A stretch of DNA of 64,000 nt from Acheta domesticus (lineage: Eukaryota; Arthropoda; Insecta; Orthoptera; Gryllidae), in contig JAHLJT010004567.1 in the NCBI GenBank assembly GCA_031308135.1, positions 131,663,060-131,727,059 of the forward strand, written 5' to 3'. Positions 20,255-30,539 of this stretch are shown here, in pieces. The first letter of the stretch is position 1; each line of letters opens with the position of its first letter. The notes under the pieces are model-generated. The model was not told where the DNA came from, did no database searches, and saw only the letters and a program-made list of their open reading frames with translations. Made by a program: the position numbers and the translations under genes.

Positions 20255-20590
20255 TTATAAGCTGAAATAAACTGGTCCAATATTAAGGACTAGTAGTAAT
20301 TCTACTTTAATTTGCGGTGGATATTGTTTTATCAATCCACAACGTTTGATATCAGAAGACAGAATGACCCAACCATTTTCGTTTTCTAGTGGTTTTAACC
20401 TTCTATCCCCTTCTTTGTTTAAGACACAACGAATGATCCTAAGCACTTGATAAATTGCACTGGTTCTGATTTCCCTGTTCAAACCACCAAGTCAGCACGG
20501 TCAAAATTCAACAAATCTTTGAGTTTTTCCATTTGACGTACGCGCAACATGTGACCTGTGATTTGTATCAGTGGATCTCAGTAACCATCT
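20255..20590 (-). pseudogene. Unrecognised protein-like remnant with one frameshift
   Basis: On the minus strand the frame from about 20590 reads through ITGHMLRVRQMEKLKDLLN and FDRADLVV to a stop, and the overlapping frame 20255-20482 continues with REIRTSAIYQVLRIIRCVL, KPLENENGWVILSSDIKRC and GLIKQYPPQIKVE. The join needs one extra base, so a single-base frameshift in one former gene is likely. Codon use and composition are protein-like, but I recognise no family. With the ORF at 19.1-19.6 kb on the other strand it could belong to an unfamiliar mobile or viral-derived unit. That is speculation. Confidence 0.3.
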
Positions 20591-20599
20591 TATAGTTAC

Positions 20600-23180
20600 A
20601 TCGTGCGTTGTGTTTCTGGCGTCTGTTTCGCAAGTTCATTTCGATATTAAAGGAGCAATCATAATGGTCTGAATGGACAGTGAATACTGGGCTGCCATAT
20701 TGAAAGCAGAAAATTAAATCCATGAAGAATCCAAAAAAACTCGTTAAAAATTTGCAGAAAGCTTGAGGTCATTTTTGAAAATTATATTGTATCTAAAGAG
20801 TGAGGCTAATCTAGGAGAAATATGCAAACGATCCCGAAAAAGTATATGTTGTTGATAAAACGTCTTTCTATATTTCATTAGTTTATTGAAATGAAAAACT
20901 CGTACACATCGTAAGTTCTATCCTTATGAATGCGTACAATAACTTATTCGACTTACTAAAACATCGTCAACTAACACTCAACACACGTTGCTTCATATGA
21001 GCTCAGGTTTTATTCATATGAGTAACATGAATTCCATCAGTATACAATTCAAAAAACATCAGGCCTTAATTCAATTTCCATCAATGTATAAATTGAACCT
21101 TTCTTGATGTTATTAAATAGTAGATGAATGAAATAAAATTATAATGTTATATCTTAAAGGACTAACTGGTTGTTCCTAAGAATGGTGTTCCTAAAAATGT
21201 AACTCCCAATAGATACAAGAAACAAACTAATATTGGCCATGTATTGTTTTTAAGTGGAGGTTCGAAGGAACTTCCCAATAGTATATCTAGAAATGTGTAT
21301 ATTATCCCCAATATAGGCCCTGTTTCTTTGGTCGAGTCTTTTCAGAGCTATGTAATTGTTAGGCCTCAGATGTTTATGACCTAAAAATGATAGAAATACT
21401 ATGCAAGCGTTTATGACCATAAATATGACTTAAAAAATTGGTTACGTTTTCGATCCCTTCAAAATATTTCCGCTGTTGATTTCAACCATTGCATTGAAAT
21501 TCCTTTTTTATAATCTAGCATATTCACAACTCACCTCTTCTCCTTTTGTGAACCATGAAGGCAATTTTACTTGATATAGTTATTAAATAAATTTTATAAA
21601 AGAGGATGACCTTGGCACAAAACCTGGCAAAACCAAACTAACACTTTCTTTGCATCTGGTTCTTTCTACGCTTTCTTTTTGTCCTTCTGTGTAGCTTACT
21701 CTTCTAATTCACATCAATATATTTTTATAGGAATGACAGAGAATTATATACAACAATTAAGTGAGTAGATATATAGTAGTATTATAATCATTATTGTCAA
21801 TAACTTGTCAGTAACATTTCGGAGGATTCATTCTTTTTGCACTTCGGAAATCAAAAGCTCTAGATAACTTCCCATTCAGTATTTACTGTTTTTCTTTCTT
21901 TCCTCGAAAGAATTTCAACAGGACCAAAAATAACAATCATTATCTCAGTCTTTGTTTTGATCGATTTTCTATCGGGGGAATGTAGCCATTCAGAAATAGA
22001 ACGCGTGATAAAAATATTTCAGTTTTCAATTCCATTTCATAATTATTTGCACCTGGCCAAACACGCAAAACCTAAGAGATTTCACCCGCTGTCGTCTTCA
22101 GCTCCGGAAGAGTGAACTCTGTTATCTGTCGCCAGAGCACGTGTCGAGTGGTTCAGGTATCAGCCATCACTCAATCAGTGCGGGATAGGCCGGTCGTTGA
22201 TAAGCTACCATTGGTCGGACGCCGACAAGTGCGTGAATGAGAGTGTTTCTCGATTCATTATTTTTGAGAAACCTTCGATTAATGAATCAATAACACGTTG
22301 ATAAGTTCTATGTTTAGATATATCTTTGTTCGCACTGGCTAGAACGAGCATACCAAGGTTTCTTAGTTTCTGGTGAAGAACTTTAAAAATAAAATGAAAG
22401 GTTATCCAAAAATGTCAAAGAATAGTATTTTACGTTATAAGGCAAGAAAGTCGACTTTTTCATGACGAGACAACGGAGTTCACCTGTCAAGGTCGATAGG
22501 CCAAGGAGGTGAACTCTGTAGGGACAGGAAAAGGTTCTTTTGCCTTGTGATGTACAATATTTTATTAAGACCCTTTTTATGCATTTTTTCGTGTAGTTAA
22601 ATAACATCACTGACTCGAAATAGTGTGATTATCACTGGATCATTTGTTCTGTTTGCAAGATCATACACTTGTTGATCGTTATACTTGTGTTTTTTTTAAC
22701 AGGTTCATGTCAGGTTCTATCGATGTAATGGATCTTGAAATGGAAGATGTGTAAATAATGGAAACTCTGCCCGATTTATTAGAAAAAGCAAGCGCAGCAA
22801 CTTTGACATGTTTCCATAAAAATAAAAAGATAGACATGTGAAAAATATAGGGAATTTTGTAAGTAGCGAGATGCGAGATGAGTTACAAGTGTCTTCGTGC
22901 TTTTCCCATTATTTTCCCAAACGAGTGGAAAGTACCGTCAAACCTCACTTTAATAGATTGTTCAATTACAATTAATGTAAATAGTTCCAAATAAAGTATC
23001 AATTCATCACAGAATTGTTTGAATGTATTGAAAACTAATCCAATATATTGTGTGACATGGAACCTTTGCTACGTAACTTGTTGATTGTAGTTTGTTTTTA
23101 GCTAGGTGAAGACGTGTCTTATGCAACGAGCTAGAATACACTACATAGAATGGCTGAAGAGCCTCCATCTTTGCAGCAAG
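20600..23180. other. AT-rich stretch with few features
   Basis: No domain-bearing exon was found. A hairpin-like pair GAGTTCACCT/AGGTGAACTC sits near 22474-22514. A good acceptor (T8 AACAG at about 22690-22701) is followed by a short frame ending SGSIDVMDLEMEDV and TAA near 22755, which could be a terminal exon but is too short to call. A GC-richer patch lies at 22080-22230. Confidence 0.35.
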
Positions 23181-23189
23181 ATGAAGTCT

Positions 23190-23400
23190 GGTCAAGGTCG
23201 GGTGGGCGCGGCCCGCGCGTAATATAAAGCGTACGACACGACCAAAACTCAATCATTTAAAACCAAAATCACAATAGGGAGTATGTGCACCCTAGAGCAT
23301 TAAAGTAATATCGATCTTCTGCGCATGCGCAGTTCACGCTTCACATCCCTTTAGCGCATATGCTCATGCGCCGAAGATAGATAGTGCTGTCGGCTATGTC
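23190..23400. promoter_or_regulatory. CpG patch with an NRF1-type palindrome
   Basis: TGCGCATGCGCA at 23330-23341 is a perfect NRF1/Ewg-type palindrome, preceded by TATCGATC (DREF-like) near 23309. A second pair of half-sites, GCGCAT and ATGCGC, lies at about 23354-23371. CpG density is locally high (GGGCGCGGCCCGCGCG near 23205). It lies about 300 bp upstream of the THAP-like ORF at 23627. This combination is typical of insect housekeeping promoters (general knowledge). Function is inferred. Confidence 0.4.
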
Positions 23401-23626
23401 TTGCACAAACTCCCTAACATCAAATAGTAGAAAGACAATACAGGATACTTCGCGATATATCGAGAAATACTGATGCACGCTCCATCTGGTGGCAGAACCT
23501 GGTACACCCTAAGCTCAGTGCTCTGTTGGTGTTTGTTGTCTGCTTGATTTCTTTTCATTTTATTGTCTTTCTGGTCGATTTCTGGAAAACATATTTTACA
23601 ACACTATTCTTTACATCATTCTACGT

Positions 23627-23776
23627 ATGGCAGGAAAACATTCTGTAGTTTTTTGGCTTTATTACAAAATAGAGCAGAACTCGCGTTCGTTCTTCACATT
23701 TCCTCGTGATAAAAAACAGGTATCACTCGACCAAGCAAAGAATGAAGGCTGCGATTGCGGCGCCTCGTGGAACTAA
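23627..23776 (+). pseudogene. Degenerate THAP-domain-like N-terminus
   Basis: The ATG at 23627 opens 49 codons starting MAGKHSVVFWLYYK, then QNSRSFFTFPRDKKQ. The FxFPxDKK phrase about 25-30 residues from the start is the pattern seen in THAP domains (family knowledge: C-x2-4-C near the start, an FP motif, W, then C-x2-H). The two early cysteines are not present here (S and L stand there), so the finger is broken or the resemblance is chance. A donor-like AAACAG/GTATCA falls at 23719. After it another frame reads SETWVCTVSL, weakly like the C-x2-H end. It is paired below with a transposase-like C-terminus 1 kb downstream. Confidence 0.3.
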
Positions 23777-24715
23777 CAGTGAAACATGGGTCTGTACAGT
23801 CAGTTTAGCTAACAAAAGTCCCCAGGAGCGGGAAGCGAGTTCAGAGACTGCTTCTACGGAATCACCATGGCCTCCTTCATAGAGGTTGTGAATCAGCTGA
23901 TAAAATATAACTTCAGAGACACATTATGCAAGATTTGCACTGACTGTTTTATTTTTGTCTCTTTAAGTTGCTTTCTTTACTTTTCACCGATCTAGTACAA
24001 GACTATTATAAAAAGTTCTATTTATATTGAATTTTTAATACTTATTCATTGAATTTAAACATTTTGTATTCTCCTTCATTCATCCTTTTTTCCATAGACT
24101 TTAGACGGTTTGTAAGGTATGCAATAAAGTACCAAAACATTAACTTTACTGTCATAAGTATCTACAATATTATTCATTACGGTAGTAGTTACTCCTTACA
24201 TAAAAATAATTTTATTTGGTATATATTCTGAGAAACTACTTTAGTTAAAATAAACGATTTAAATGAATGTTACTGCTAATCGAAAGAATTAGTTTCAAAA
24301 TTTTGAATCGTTTTGCAGAGAAAAGTATATTATTATTTATTCCAATATGAGATGCAGACATGTCCACATAGTTAAAATATTAATTGGGAAGATTCTAGAT
24401 TTGCAACGAAATAAATGGCACTTTTTTTCGCAATAGTTTGGCACGGTACCATTTTAATTTTAAATTGAGTATCCTTTTATCTCCGTCTCTGTCGTTTCGG
24501 TTGTAAACACAGACGGTGGCGCTCTCCTGTAAACATCATTCTCAAGTTGATCGAGCTATAAAAATTGAAAGATTCTTGAACATGAATGAAGCTAGTTTAT
24601 ACAATTTGACTTCTCTTTGTAATAAAATGCATTAAAAACTATAACATAACTTATTTGGGAGACTACTTGCATATTACCATTCCCAATTGGATCATGTATA
24701 ACGAACATTGCAGAA

Positions 24716-24964
24716 ATGGATAACACTGAAGATATTCCTACAAGTTTAGTACAGAAAAATGCTGAGTCCTATGTATGTGGCTGGTTGTGTAGTATCGTGC
24801 CATATGATGGTTGTAGAAATGCTTAATAGAATTTGGATGAAAAGTATAAATTAAGAAACTCGCATATTCTGATTAAACAGTATGTGAATGCCACGCGTTT
24901 CTACCCAAATGAATTCGCTATTAGTTTTCTAAGACTGAATATGTTTTCAATAAACACTTTTTAA
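24716..24964 (+). pseudogene. P-element/THAP9-like transposase C-terminal remnant
   Basis: One frame from ATG 24716 reads NTEDIPTSLVQKNAESYVCG, then WLC, CRNA, two adjacent stops (TAA TAG at 24824-24829), and continues in the same frame with NLDEKYKLRNSHILIKQYVN and PNEFAISFLRLNMF to a stop at 24962. The YVCGWLC segment followed by a cysteine-bearing loop resembles the YVAGYVxxK region near the end of P-element/THAP9-type transposases (family knowledge). A good acceptor (CATTGCAG) lies at 24706-24713. The in-frame stops make it a pseudogene. Together with the THAP-like piece at 23627 it suggests a decayed THAP-type transposon. The link is inferred. Confidence 0.4.
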
Positions 24965-24969
24965 ATTAT

Positions 24970-25325
24970 TTACGTCAAAGTTAACTTGACGTAAAAAACA
25001 ATTAATGCAAATCATTAATATTCACTTGCAGAATATTTTATGTAAGGGGTGTAATTGTATGAAAGCAGAGGTATCAATGTATTGATACAGTGCTTTTTAA
25101 AGGAAGTAAGTGGAAAAAAGGTCAAATCTATCAGTGGAAGTGTTATGGCAAGAAAAATCTTGCATTTGTAACAACTTTATTAGTGAAAATAATGTTCACT
25201 CTAGGTTCATTAAATGTTCAATGTTCTCATGTCCGTTATAACACATTGTACATTATAATTTTCCGTAATTTGAGCCCTGCAATATAATTAAATCACACCG
25301 AGAGTAGGTAAAAATAAGTCTTATT
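24970..25325. other. AT-rich sequence, nothing recognised
   Basis: The plus-strand frame at 25090-25287 has no recognisable pattern. Confidence 0.45.
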
Positions 25326-25328
25326 TCT

Positions 25329-25520
25329 TTAGGTAGATTTAAAAATATTTGTTTCTTCCGTAAGAATCACATTGACATTTCTATTTGGCGCTACATTACC
25401 AGGTTCTGATACTAGGATCGCTAGTGGGAACTTGTTTCCATCGGTTGCGTGGAAGAACGGGGAACTGTCCTGTATTGTCTCTATAGTATTTGCTGATATG
25501 AAAGGAGAGCGCAATGAGAA
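25329..25520 (-). CDS. Possible terminal exon, product unknown
   Basis: On the minus strand about 62 codons are open to TAA, reading PFISANTIETIQDSSPFFHA, then GNKFPLAILVSEPGNVAP and NVILTEETNIFKST at the end. Composition and codon choice look like real coding sequence. An AAAG acceptor-like site lies at the start, but with a poor pyrimidine tract, and no poly(A) signal is seen close by. No family recognised. It could be a host exon or another mobile-element remnant. Confidence 0.3.
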   Translation of the reverse strand, partial: FSLRSPFISANTIETIQDSSPFFHATDGNKFPLAILVSEPGNVAPNRNVNVILTEETNIFKST

Positions 25521-25784
25521 ACTTTAAAAACACGTTGCTTCCTGCATCGGTTATTGTCATATGAATGGGAGGTTTTGAAATGTTATTGTAGTAGCATAAC
25601 GTTGCAAAGTGAATGTTATTGCAATAAGAAGCAAAGAAACTTGAAGTGACAAACTTAAAAAATTTTATATTTGCTGTTTGAAGACTTCTGTTTTTAGTTA
25701 TATGCCAAACATATTGAAGGCGTTGTGAATATTATTATTCCTAACCACTAATATAATTTAAATAAATATAACCGAAAAGGCAAT

Positions 25785-26578
25785 TGTGGCGTCATACGGG
25801 TGTAATCAAAACACAGACGAGAGTGGGTTGTAATAACAGTGAGTTTTACTAAAATAGACCGTAGTCACAAATAACAAATTTCACTGCTTACAATTAACTA
25901 ACTAAATAGATCCCACTACTAGGAGAGATTTTAATCTAACGGCCATCACACCGCTCTATATCTGAGACTTAATGCATCTCTCGCTCGTCACGACAATAAA
26001 TTGCCGGCCCCTTGCCACGTGTGCCGCTCGCACAAACTTACGCACAACTCCCCGTCGACGCTGCTGGGAACAAGAAGAGGGAGGCCTCATCTCGCGCCGT
26101 TATAAAGAACCTTCATTGCCTCCTCGCCGTCTCTGCGCTAGGCAGAAATTCCCAATGCGTCATCTTCTGCACCTTTTGTCAAACTTCCTGCCCTCACGCA
26201 GGTAGACTCCGTTTGAGTGCGCCACGACGCTACACAATACAGAAATAATATCTGATACAGACAACACGCCGATTCAGTACAACAGTTCTGCACGCCTCCA
26301 TCAGGCACCTCTCATGTTTTGACTGCAAAAATCATGGCAGCCCCTAGTTCGTCGTCCACCAAGATCGTTAAAGGTCAGCCACTCTATGTAGCTCGTTGGA
26401 CTTTTGTCACAAGTAAAAGCGCTGTATGCATTGACAGACGACATCTATAACAGGTTAACCAACAGTTAAGTATCGACATTTTAATATAATGCAAGGTTCC
26501 CTGGTTCCTCATGGGCAGCAGTTCCTCGTTGGACGATTTTATCATAATCGTCCTGTAATGACACTGCAAAACAACACA
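25785..26578 (-). mobile_element. Candidate solo LTR
   Basis: On the minus strand the unit starts TGTGTTG and ends GCCACA, so TGTG/CACA ends are inverted. Flanking 5-mers are acaat (26579-26583) and gcaat (25780-25784), 4 of 5 matching. A TATA-like CTTTATAACG lies at about 26098, roughly 310 bp before the 3' end, close to the arrangement in the clear solo LTR at 33744-34205. The GC-rich U3/R part explains the plus-strand frames at 25972-26248. No matching second LTR or internal region is present. Boundaries are moderately uncertain. Confidence 0.4.
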
Positions 26579-26589
26579 ACAATGAGTTA

Positions 26590-27070
26590 CTTTCCAGATA
26601 TTCCAGAAAAAATATTTATTTTTACGTGACAGGACTCCAGTCGGAGCAAAAGACAGATGAGGGTTAAGTTTGCTGACTCCAACATTTCTACAATAGTCAT
26701 AATTAATGGAACTATAATTGGTAAGTTCTTACCCCAGAATTGTTAACAGTGAATGTGCGAGGAAAATCAAACACATTGCTTCTATGTGATTATTTCATAA
26801 CTAGATAAATGTGGCGTCACCGACGTTATAAACTGTTTAAAAAGTATTTTCATGTGTTGAAAATATCTAAATGTTATGCATAGCTTTGTTCAAACAAGTT
26901 CTAAACAGTCTCCGACATTTGCAATATTAGTGAATCGTAGGCTAATGTTATACTTCCGTTAAAAAATTCCCTAACATCTAATGGTATTTTATGCTACCTC
27001 CATACGGGATATGAACTGGTAATATCACAAATTATAATTGCAGTAAAAAATACTTACAAGTACGGATGAT
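26590..27070. other. AT-rich sequence, nothing recognised
   Basis: No feature supported. A TGTGGCGTCA word near 26810 repeats the left edge of the candidate LTR at 25785; significance unclear. Confidence 0.4.
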
Positions 27071-27077
27071 GCGAATA

Positions 27078-27085
27078 GTTATAAT
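27078..27085. repeat. Left 8-bp target duplication GTTATAAT
   Basis: Identical to 28912-28919, flanking the hAT-type element between them. Confidence 0.9.
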
Positions 27086-27736
27086 TAGGGCCCGGATAAT
27101 TATGTAATTACATATTTCCGTAAGTTAACTCTATCAAGTCAAAGCCACGATATATTTACGTTTCATGTTGATTAGTTCGTAAAAGCGATGACTTTTTAGT
27201 ACACATATTTACATATTTTACCCGAAAGTACACATATTTAAATATTTCTTAATATTTTCGTTTCCTGCATTATTTTTGTATAATTCATTTATCCTACATG
27301 TTTTTAATGAGGAATAACCAAGACAAACAATTCAGCATTGTCAAACAATTTTTCTACAGTCTCCTCTCTAAATTAGGGCTATTGCATTGCGTAAAAATGT
27401 TGATATTGCAAGTCGAAGAATCCTACAAAAGAGCACGGCGTTGTTGCACTCCAAAGCTTCCGGTGTGTAGATTTCAGCATGAATAAAGCAGAGAACAAAA
27501 TACTACTCAGAAAGGAATTTTGTGTATGAAAATGGTAGGTATAGCAAGCGCTAACTCGCGCCCACAACGTATTTTTCAGAGGTCTCCCTTAATCTTAATA
27601 CCCTTCACCAAACGTTATACGCACCAACGCAGCTCAGAAAGCGCCATTGACAGTTTTCTTACCCCGTTGGTTGCACTAGAGCCTAAACCCCCCGTTTATA
27701 AAGTATCTCTGTGAGGTGAAAATCTAGAGTAAAATC

Positions 27737-27964
27737 ATGATGTGGCACTGCAGCTTTTGGATAAGAAAAGGACAGAAAATAATTCACGGTGATTGGTTTA
27801 AACCTTGTGGTAACGCAGACTGGGAATTTGCCACTGGCAAAGTTTGGTTTATCTTTTCAGAGAAGTCAAGCAATAGCGTCTTGGGCGAGAATATTATTAA
27901 AGAAAGCGGAATTTGTGCCTTAGCTATTGATGAAATATCAACAAGCATTGTTTTTATTCCCTAA
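27737..27964 (+). CDS. Unrecognised 75-codon ORF inside the hAT-type element
   Basis: The frame starts MMWHCSFWIRKGQKIIHGDW and continues through CGNADWEFATGKVWFIF and a serine- and isoleucine-rich second half to TAA. It is rich in tryptophan and aromatic residues, unlike random AT-rich frames, but no family is recognised. It lies wholly within the element at 27086-28911, so it may be captured host sequence or part of a former element gene. No promoter or splice signals were assigned. Confidence 0.3.
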   Translation: MMWHCSFWIRKGQKIIHGDWFKPCGNADWEFATGKVWFIFSEKSSNSVLGENIIKESGICALAIDEISTSIVFIP

Positions 27965-28139
27965 TCCGTGAATAGTATTGAGCAGTGATGTGTTGGGACA
28001 AAGTTTAAATATACACCAGTAACTTCATGCGATGTGAAACACTTAGTTGGTACAAGGCCCTCGAACAGATAATAGGAAAAATTTCATGCCTATAGAGTAT
28101 TTCAGTAAACTCCTCGTGAGCGTGCTTGCGGATGAGCCG

Positions 28140-28385
28140 TTCCGCCTCTCACGAGTAAACCACTTCCCGTGCACCAATCGAGACAAACGAGGAATCATTC
28201 GACGCATCTCGGCCTTCTGATGGAGAACTGATAATTTGTTTCCAGATATGGCTATACAATTCTAAGAAATTTCCAAAAACCTGTTTTTTCGTGTTTTGGC
28301 GCTGTGATCTTGGTAAGTATGCCGGGAACTAAATCAACGCCCCCTAACTAAATGTAGGTGGCGTCGATTAAACTCCAGTACCAAT
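28140..28385 (+). repeat. Dispersed repeat, copy 1 of an inverted pair
   Basis: Aligns with the minus strand of 29583-29830. Shared words in order: CACTTCCCGTGCACCAATCG (against CATTTCCCATGCACCAATCG), TTCGACGC, GGGAACTGATAATTTGTTT-like sequence, AAGAAATTTCCAAAAAC, GATCTT and GCGTCGATTAA followed by CTCCAG. Divergence is moderate. The two copies face each other about 1.2 kb apart, and copy 1 lies inside the hAT-type element. Confidence 0.6.
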
Positions 28386-28394
28386 ACCGACGAA

Positions 28395-28620
28395 GAGAAA
28401 GTTAGACAGACGAGGACGACGAAGAAGACGACGAAGGAGATGACGTAGAAAAAAGAGACGCCGAAGAAGAAGAAGAAGAAGGAGAAGACGACGACGAAGA
28501 AGGAGGAGACGGCGAAAAAGAAGGTGGAGACGACGACGAAGAAGGAAGAGACGACGACGAAGAAGACAAAGAAGATGAAGACGACGAAGACAAAGACAAA
28601 GAAAGAAAAAACAAAAAACA
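28395..28620 (+). repeat. GAC/GAA-rich low-complexity tract
   Basis: A purine-rich tract of GACGAAGAAGAC-like words. On the plus strand one frame would encode an almost pure Asp/Glu tract (about 78 codons, no ATG, open from a TAG near 28403). The minus-strand frames (28334-28662) would encode Phe/Val/Ser-rich repeats. I treat it as a simple repeat. An acidic-tail exon is the alternative, but no flanking domain supports it. Confidence 0.6.
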
Positions 28621-28911
28621 AGTCAAACAACCTAAGGTAGTTTGAAGCGTCGGCGACATCACATTCAGCTAGTTTCTACGTAATTAAAACAAATATTTGT
28701 TTCTCATTGTTACGGAGATCACTGTAAATAATAGAATTATGAGTAGTTTTAATTTTGTTCTTTACGAGTATACGGGTCAACATTTAAGCAAATTGATATA
28801 GTAATTAAAGTGTCACATATTTCTTACTTTTTGGTACATATTTCTATACATTATAATACATATATATGTACATATTTTCCAAATTTTTAGTACATAATTA
28901 TCCGGGCCCTA

Positions 28912-28919
28912 GTTATAAT
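28912..28919. repeat. Right 8-bp target duplication GTTATAAT
   Basis: Identical to 27078-27085. Confidence 0.9.
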
Positions 28920-29582
28920 TCACAGGTAAATTTCGTACGGTTTTTTGCTAATACGTACAAAAAAAAGGTGTTCTTTAGCGTTGTTTTTCTAATAAGAGCC
29001 TTCTCAATTAGTTCCAAAAATTCTTTGGAAAAATCTTCTACAACTTCATTTGACTAACACATCAATATTTTTGTCCTCATATTTTCGAAGAAATTAAAAC
29101 ATCACAGAATCTTTAAAATTTGTATTCACTTCTACTTCGCAATTGCACTATTAATCGTTTTGTAAGAGAATCTATATAAACATTTTAAGGCGGCTGTTTT
29201 CTAACTTTATGTGTATAAGAAGTTAGTTAAATTTCATATGAATATGTTGTTAGTCACATTTATTTGAAAATTGGTATTGGCTCGTTGGAACGTAAATGTG
29301 AGAAGTCGAACGTAAGAATATAATGCCCTTTCATTCTCTAATAATACTTTCGGTTTGGTTTCCTTCGTATTCACTTGAAATTCATTAAATTTAATAAGTT
29401 CAAAAGCAATACTGCTCGTAGGTTTTTTTGCAAATTTATTTTTATAAACACGATAGGATAAATGAAATGAAATAAAATCTGTGCGCGATTCTTTGAATAT
29501 CTTAGAAATGGGAACAACAATGATTACACCCTCGAGAAAGAAAATAATGGCGTTGTGGAGTGACCAAATTGCCACTGAGTTC

Positions 29583-29830
29583 TGGAGCTTAATCGACGCC
29601 ATCTATATTGATCTACAACTATTAAGGTGAAATTGGTTTAATTCCCTATCTATGAACTAAGATCGCAGCGTTAAAACAAGCAAAAACACGTTTTTGGAAA
29701 TTTCTTAAAATCTTCTGGCCGAATCCGAAAACAAATTATCAGTTCCCAATCAGGAGAACGACAGGCGTCGAAAGACACCTCATATATTTCGATTGGTGCA
29801 TGGGAAATGGCCCAACCGTAAGTGATGGAA
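29583..29830 (-). repeat. Dispersed repeat, copy 2 of an inverted pair
   Basis: Minus-strand counterpart of 28140-28385; see that entry. A CA-rich microsatellite (about 29834-29862) follows on the right. The minus-strand frames 29234-29602 and 29671-30141 run through it and are not believed to be genes. Confidence 0.6.
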
Positions 29831-30084
29831 GCGCACACACATACACATACGCACACTCGCAGTTGCTCAAATACTCTATATGAATTCAAAAGAATGTTAA
29901 TGGTCTTATTTGTAATAGCGTAATAATCGTAATAGCAATTGTTATCACGTTCTATATTCTGATACAACAAAAGTTTACACAAAACAATTAAAGCCCTTTT
30001 CGAGAAAATCTTGCTTTGTAATTTTTTGAATTTTTTAAAATTGCAAATATTGCACGCAATATTGAGCGAAAAACTACTAAAAGT

Positions 30085-30530
30085 TTCAAAAGAATATACG
30101 TGACCTTCATGAAAGAACTCAATACAGAGAACAAATTTCATTTGAAGTAAAAATATCTATATTTAATTTTGTAGTTGTAGGAAGATGTCGAAAAAAAAAC
30201 TCACTTTTGCAATTTTCGAAATTCCATGAAACTTAACCGTGAAAGAGGATCGATGCCATTTTCAAAAGTACATTTTCCGCTATTCTTACAAGAAATTTAA
30301 AGAAAAAATGTGGCCCCGACGGACGGACGGACTAACAGACGTTTTGCTTTCAATTGTTTTTTTCGGTATCAATGACCCACAAAAGAGGGATTCTTTCTAT
30401 ACCACATGTTAGAGTATTTTTTGTTCATATAGCAACTAGATTTATTAACTTTTTCGTTACCAGGGCCCGGCAATGAATTCGTTTCCGCCGAGAATCCAGA
30501 GTTTTTTTAGCGCAGCATTTCATTACTTTA
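30085..30530 (+). repeat. Dispersed repeat containing a GGAC array
   Basis: Contains GTAGGAAGATGTCG, then GACGGACGGACGGAC at about 30318-30332, TTTCAATTGTTTTTTTCGG, GACCCACAAAAG, AGGGCCCGGCAATGA and GCGCAGCATT. The same series occurs at 41690-42365 and, in the duplicated block, at 62395-63060. The family is unknown. Embedded (GGAC)n arrays are its hallmark. Confidence 0.6.
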
Positions 30531-30539
30531 TATTACGTA

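Larger units (their letters stand above)
27086..28911. mobile_element. hAT-type element with exact 8-bp duplications
   Basis: The ends are inverted: left TAGGGCCCGGATAATTATGT, and the right end read inward begins with the same 20 bases. Exact GTTATAAT duplications flank it (27078-27085, 28912-28919). TAGGG ends with 8-bp duplications fit hAT. Both subterminal regions repeat TACATATTT/TACACATATTT words, as is usual for transposase-binding zones. Length is 1,826 bp. No transposase was recognised. The interior instead holds an unknown ORF (27737-27964), a copy of a dispersed repeat (28140-28385) and an acidic-codon simple repeat (28395-28620). It therefore looks like a non-autonomous or cargo-carrying copy. 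Confidence 0.85.

Noticed and set aside
28334..28662. Two long minus-strand frames rich in Phe/Val or Ser
   Set aside because: Translation of a GAC/GAA-type low-complexity tract.
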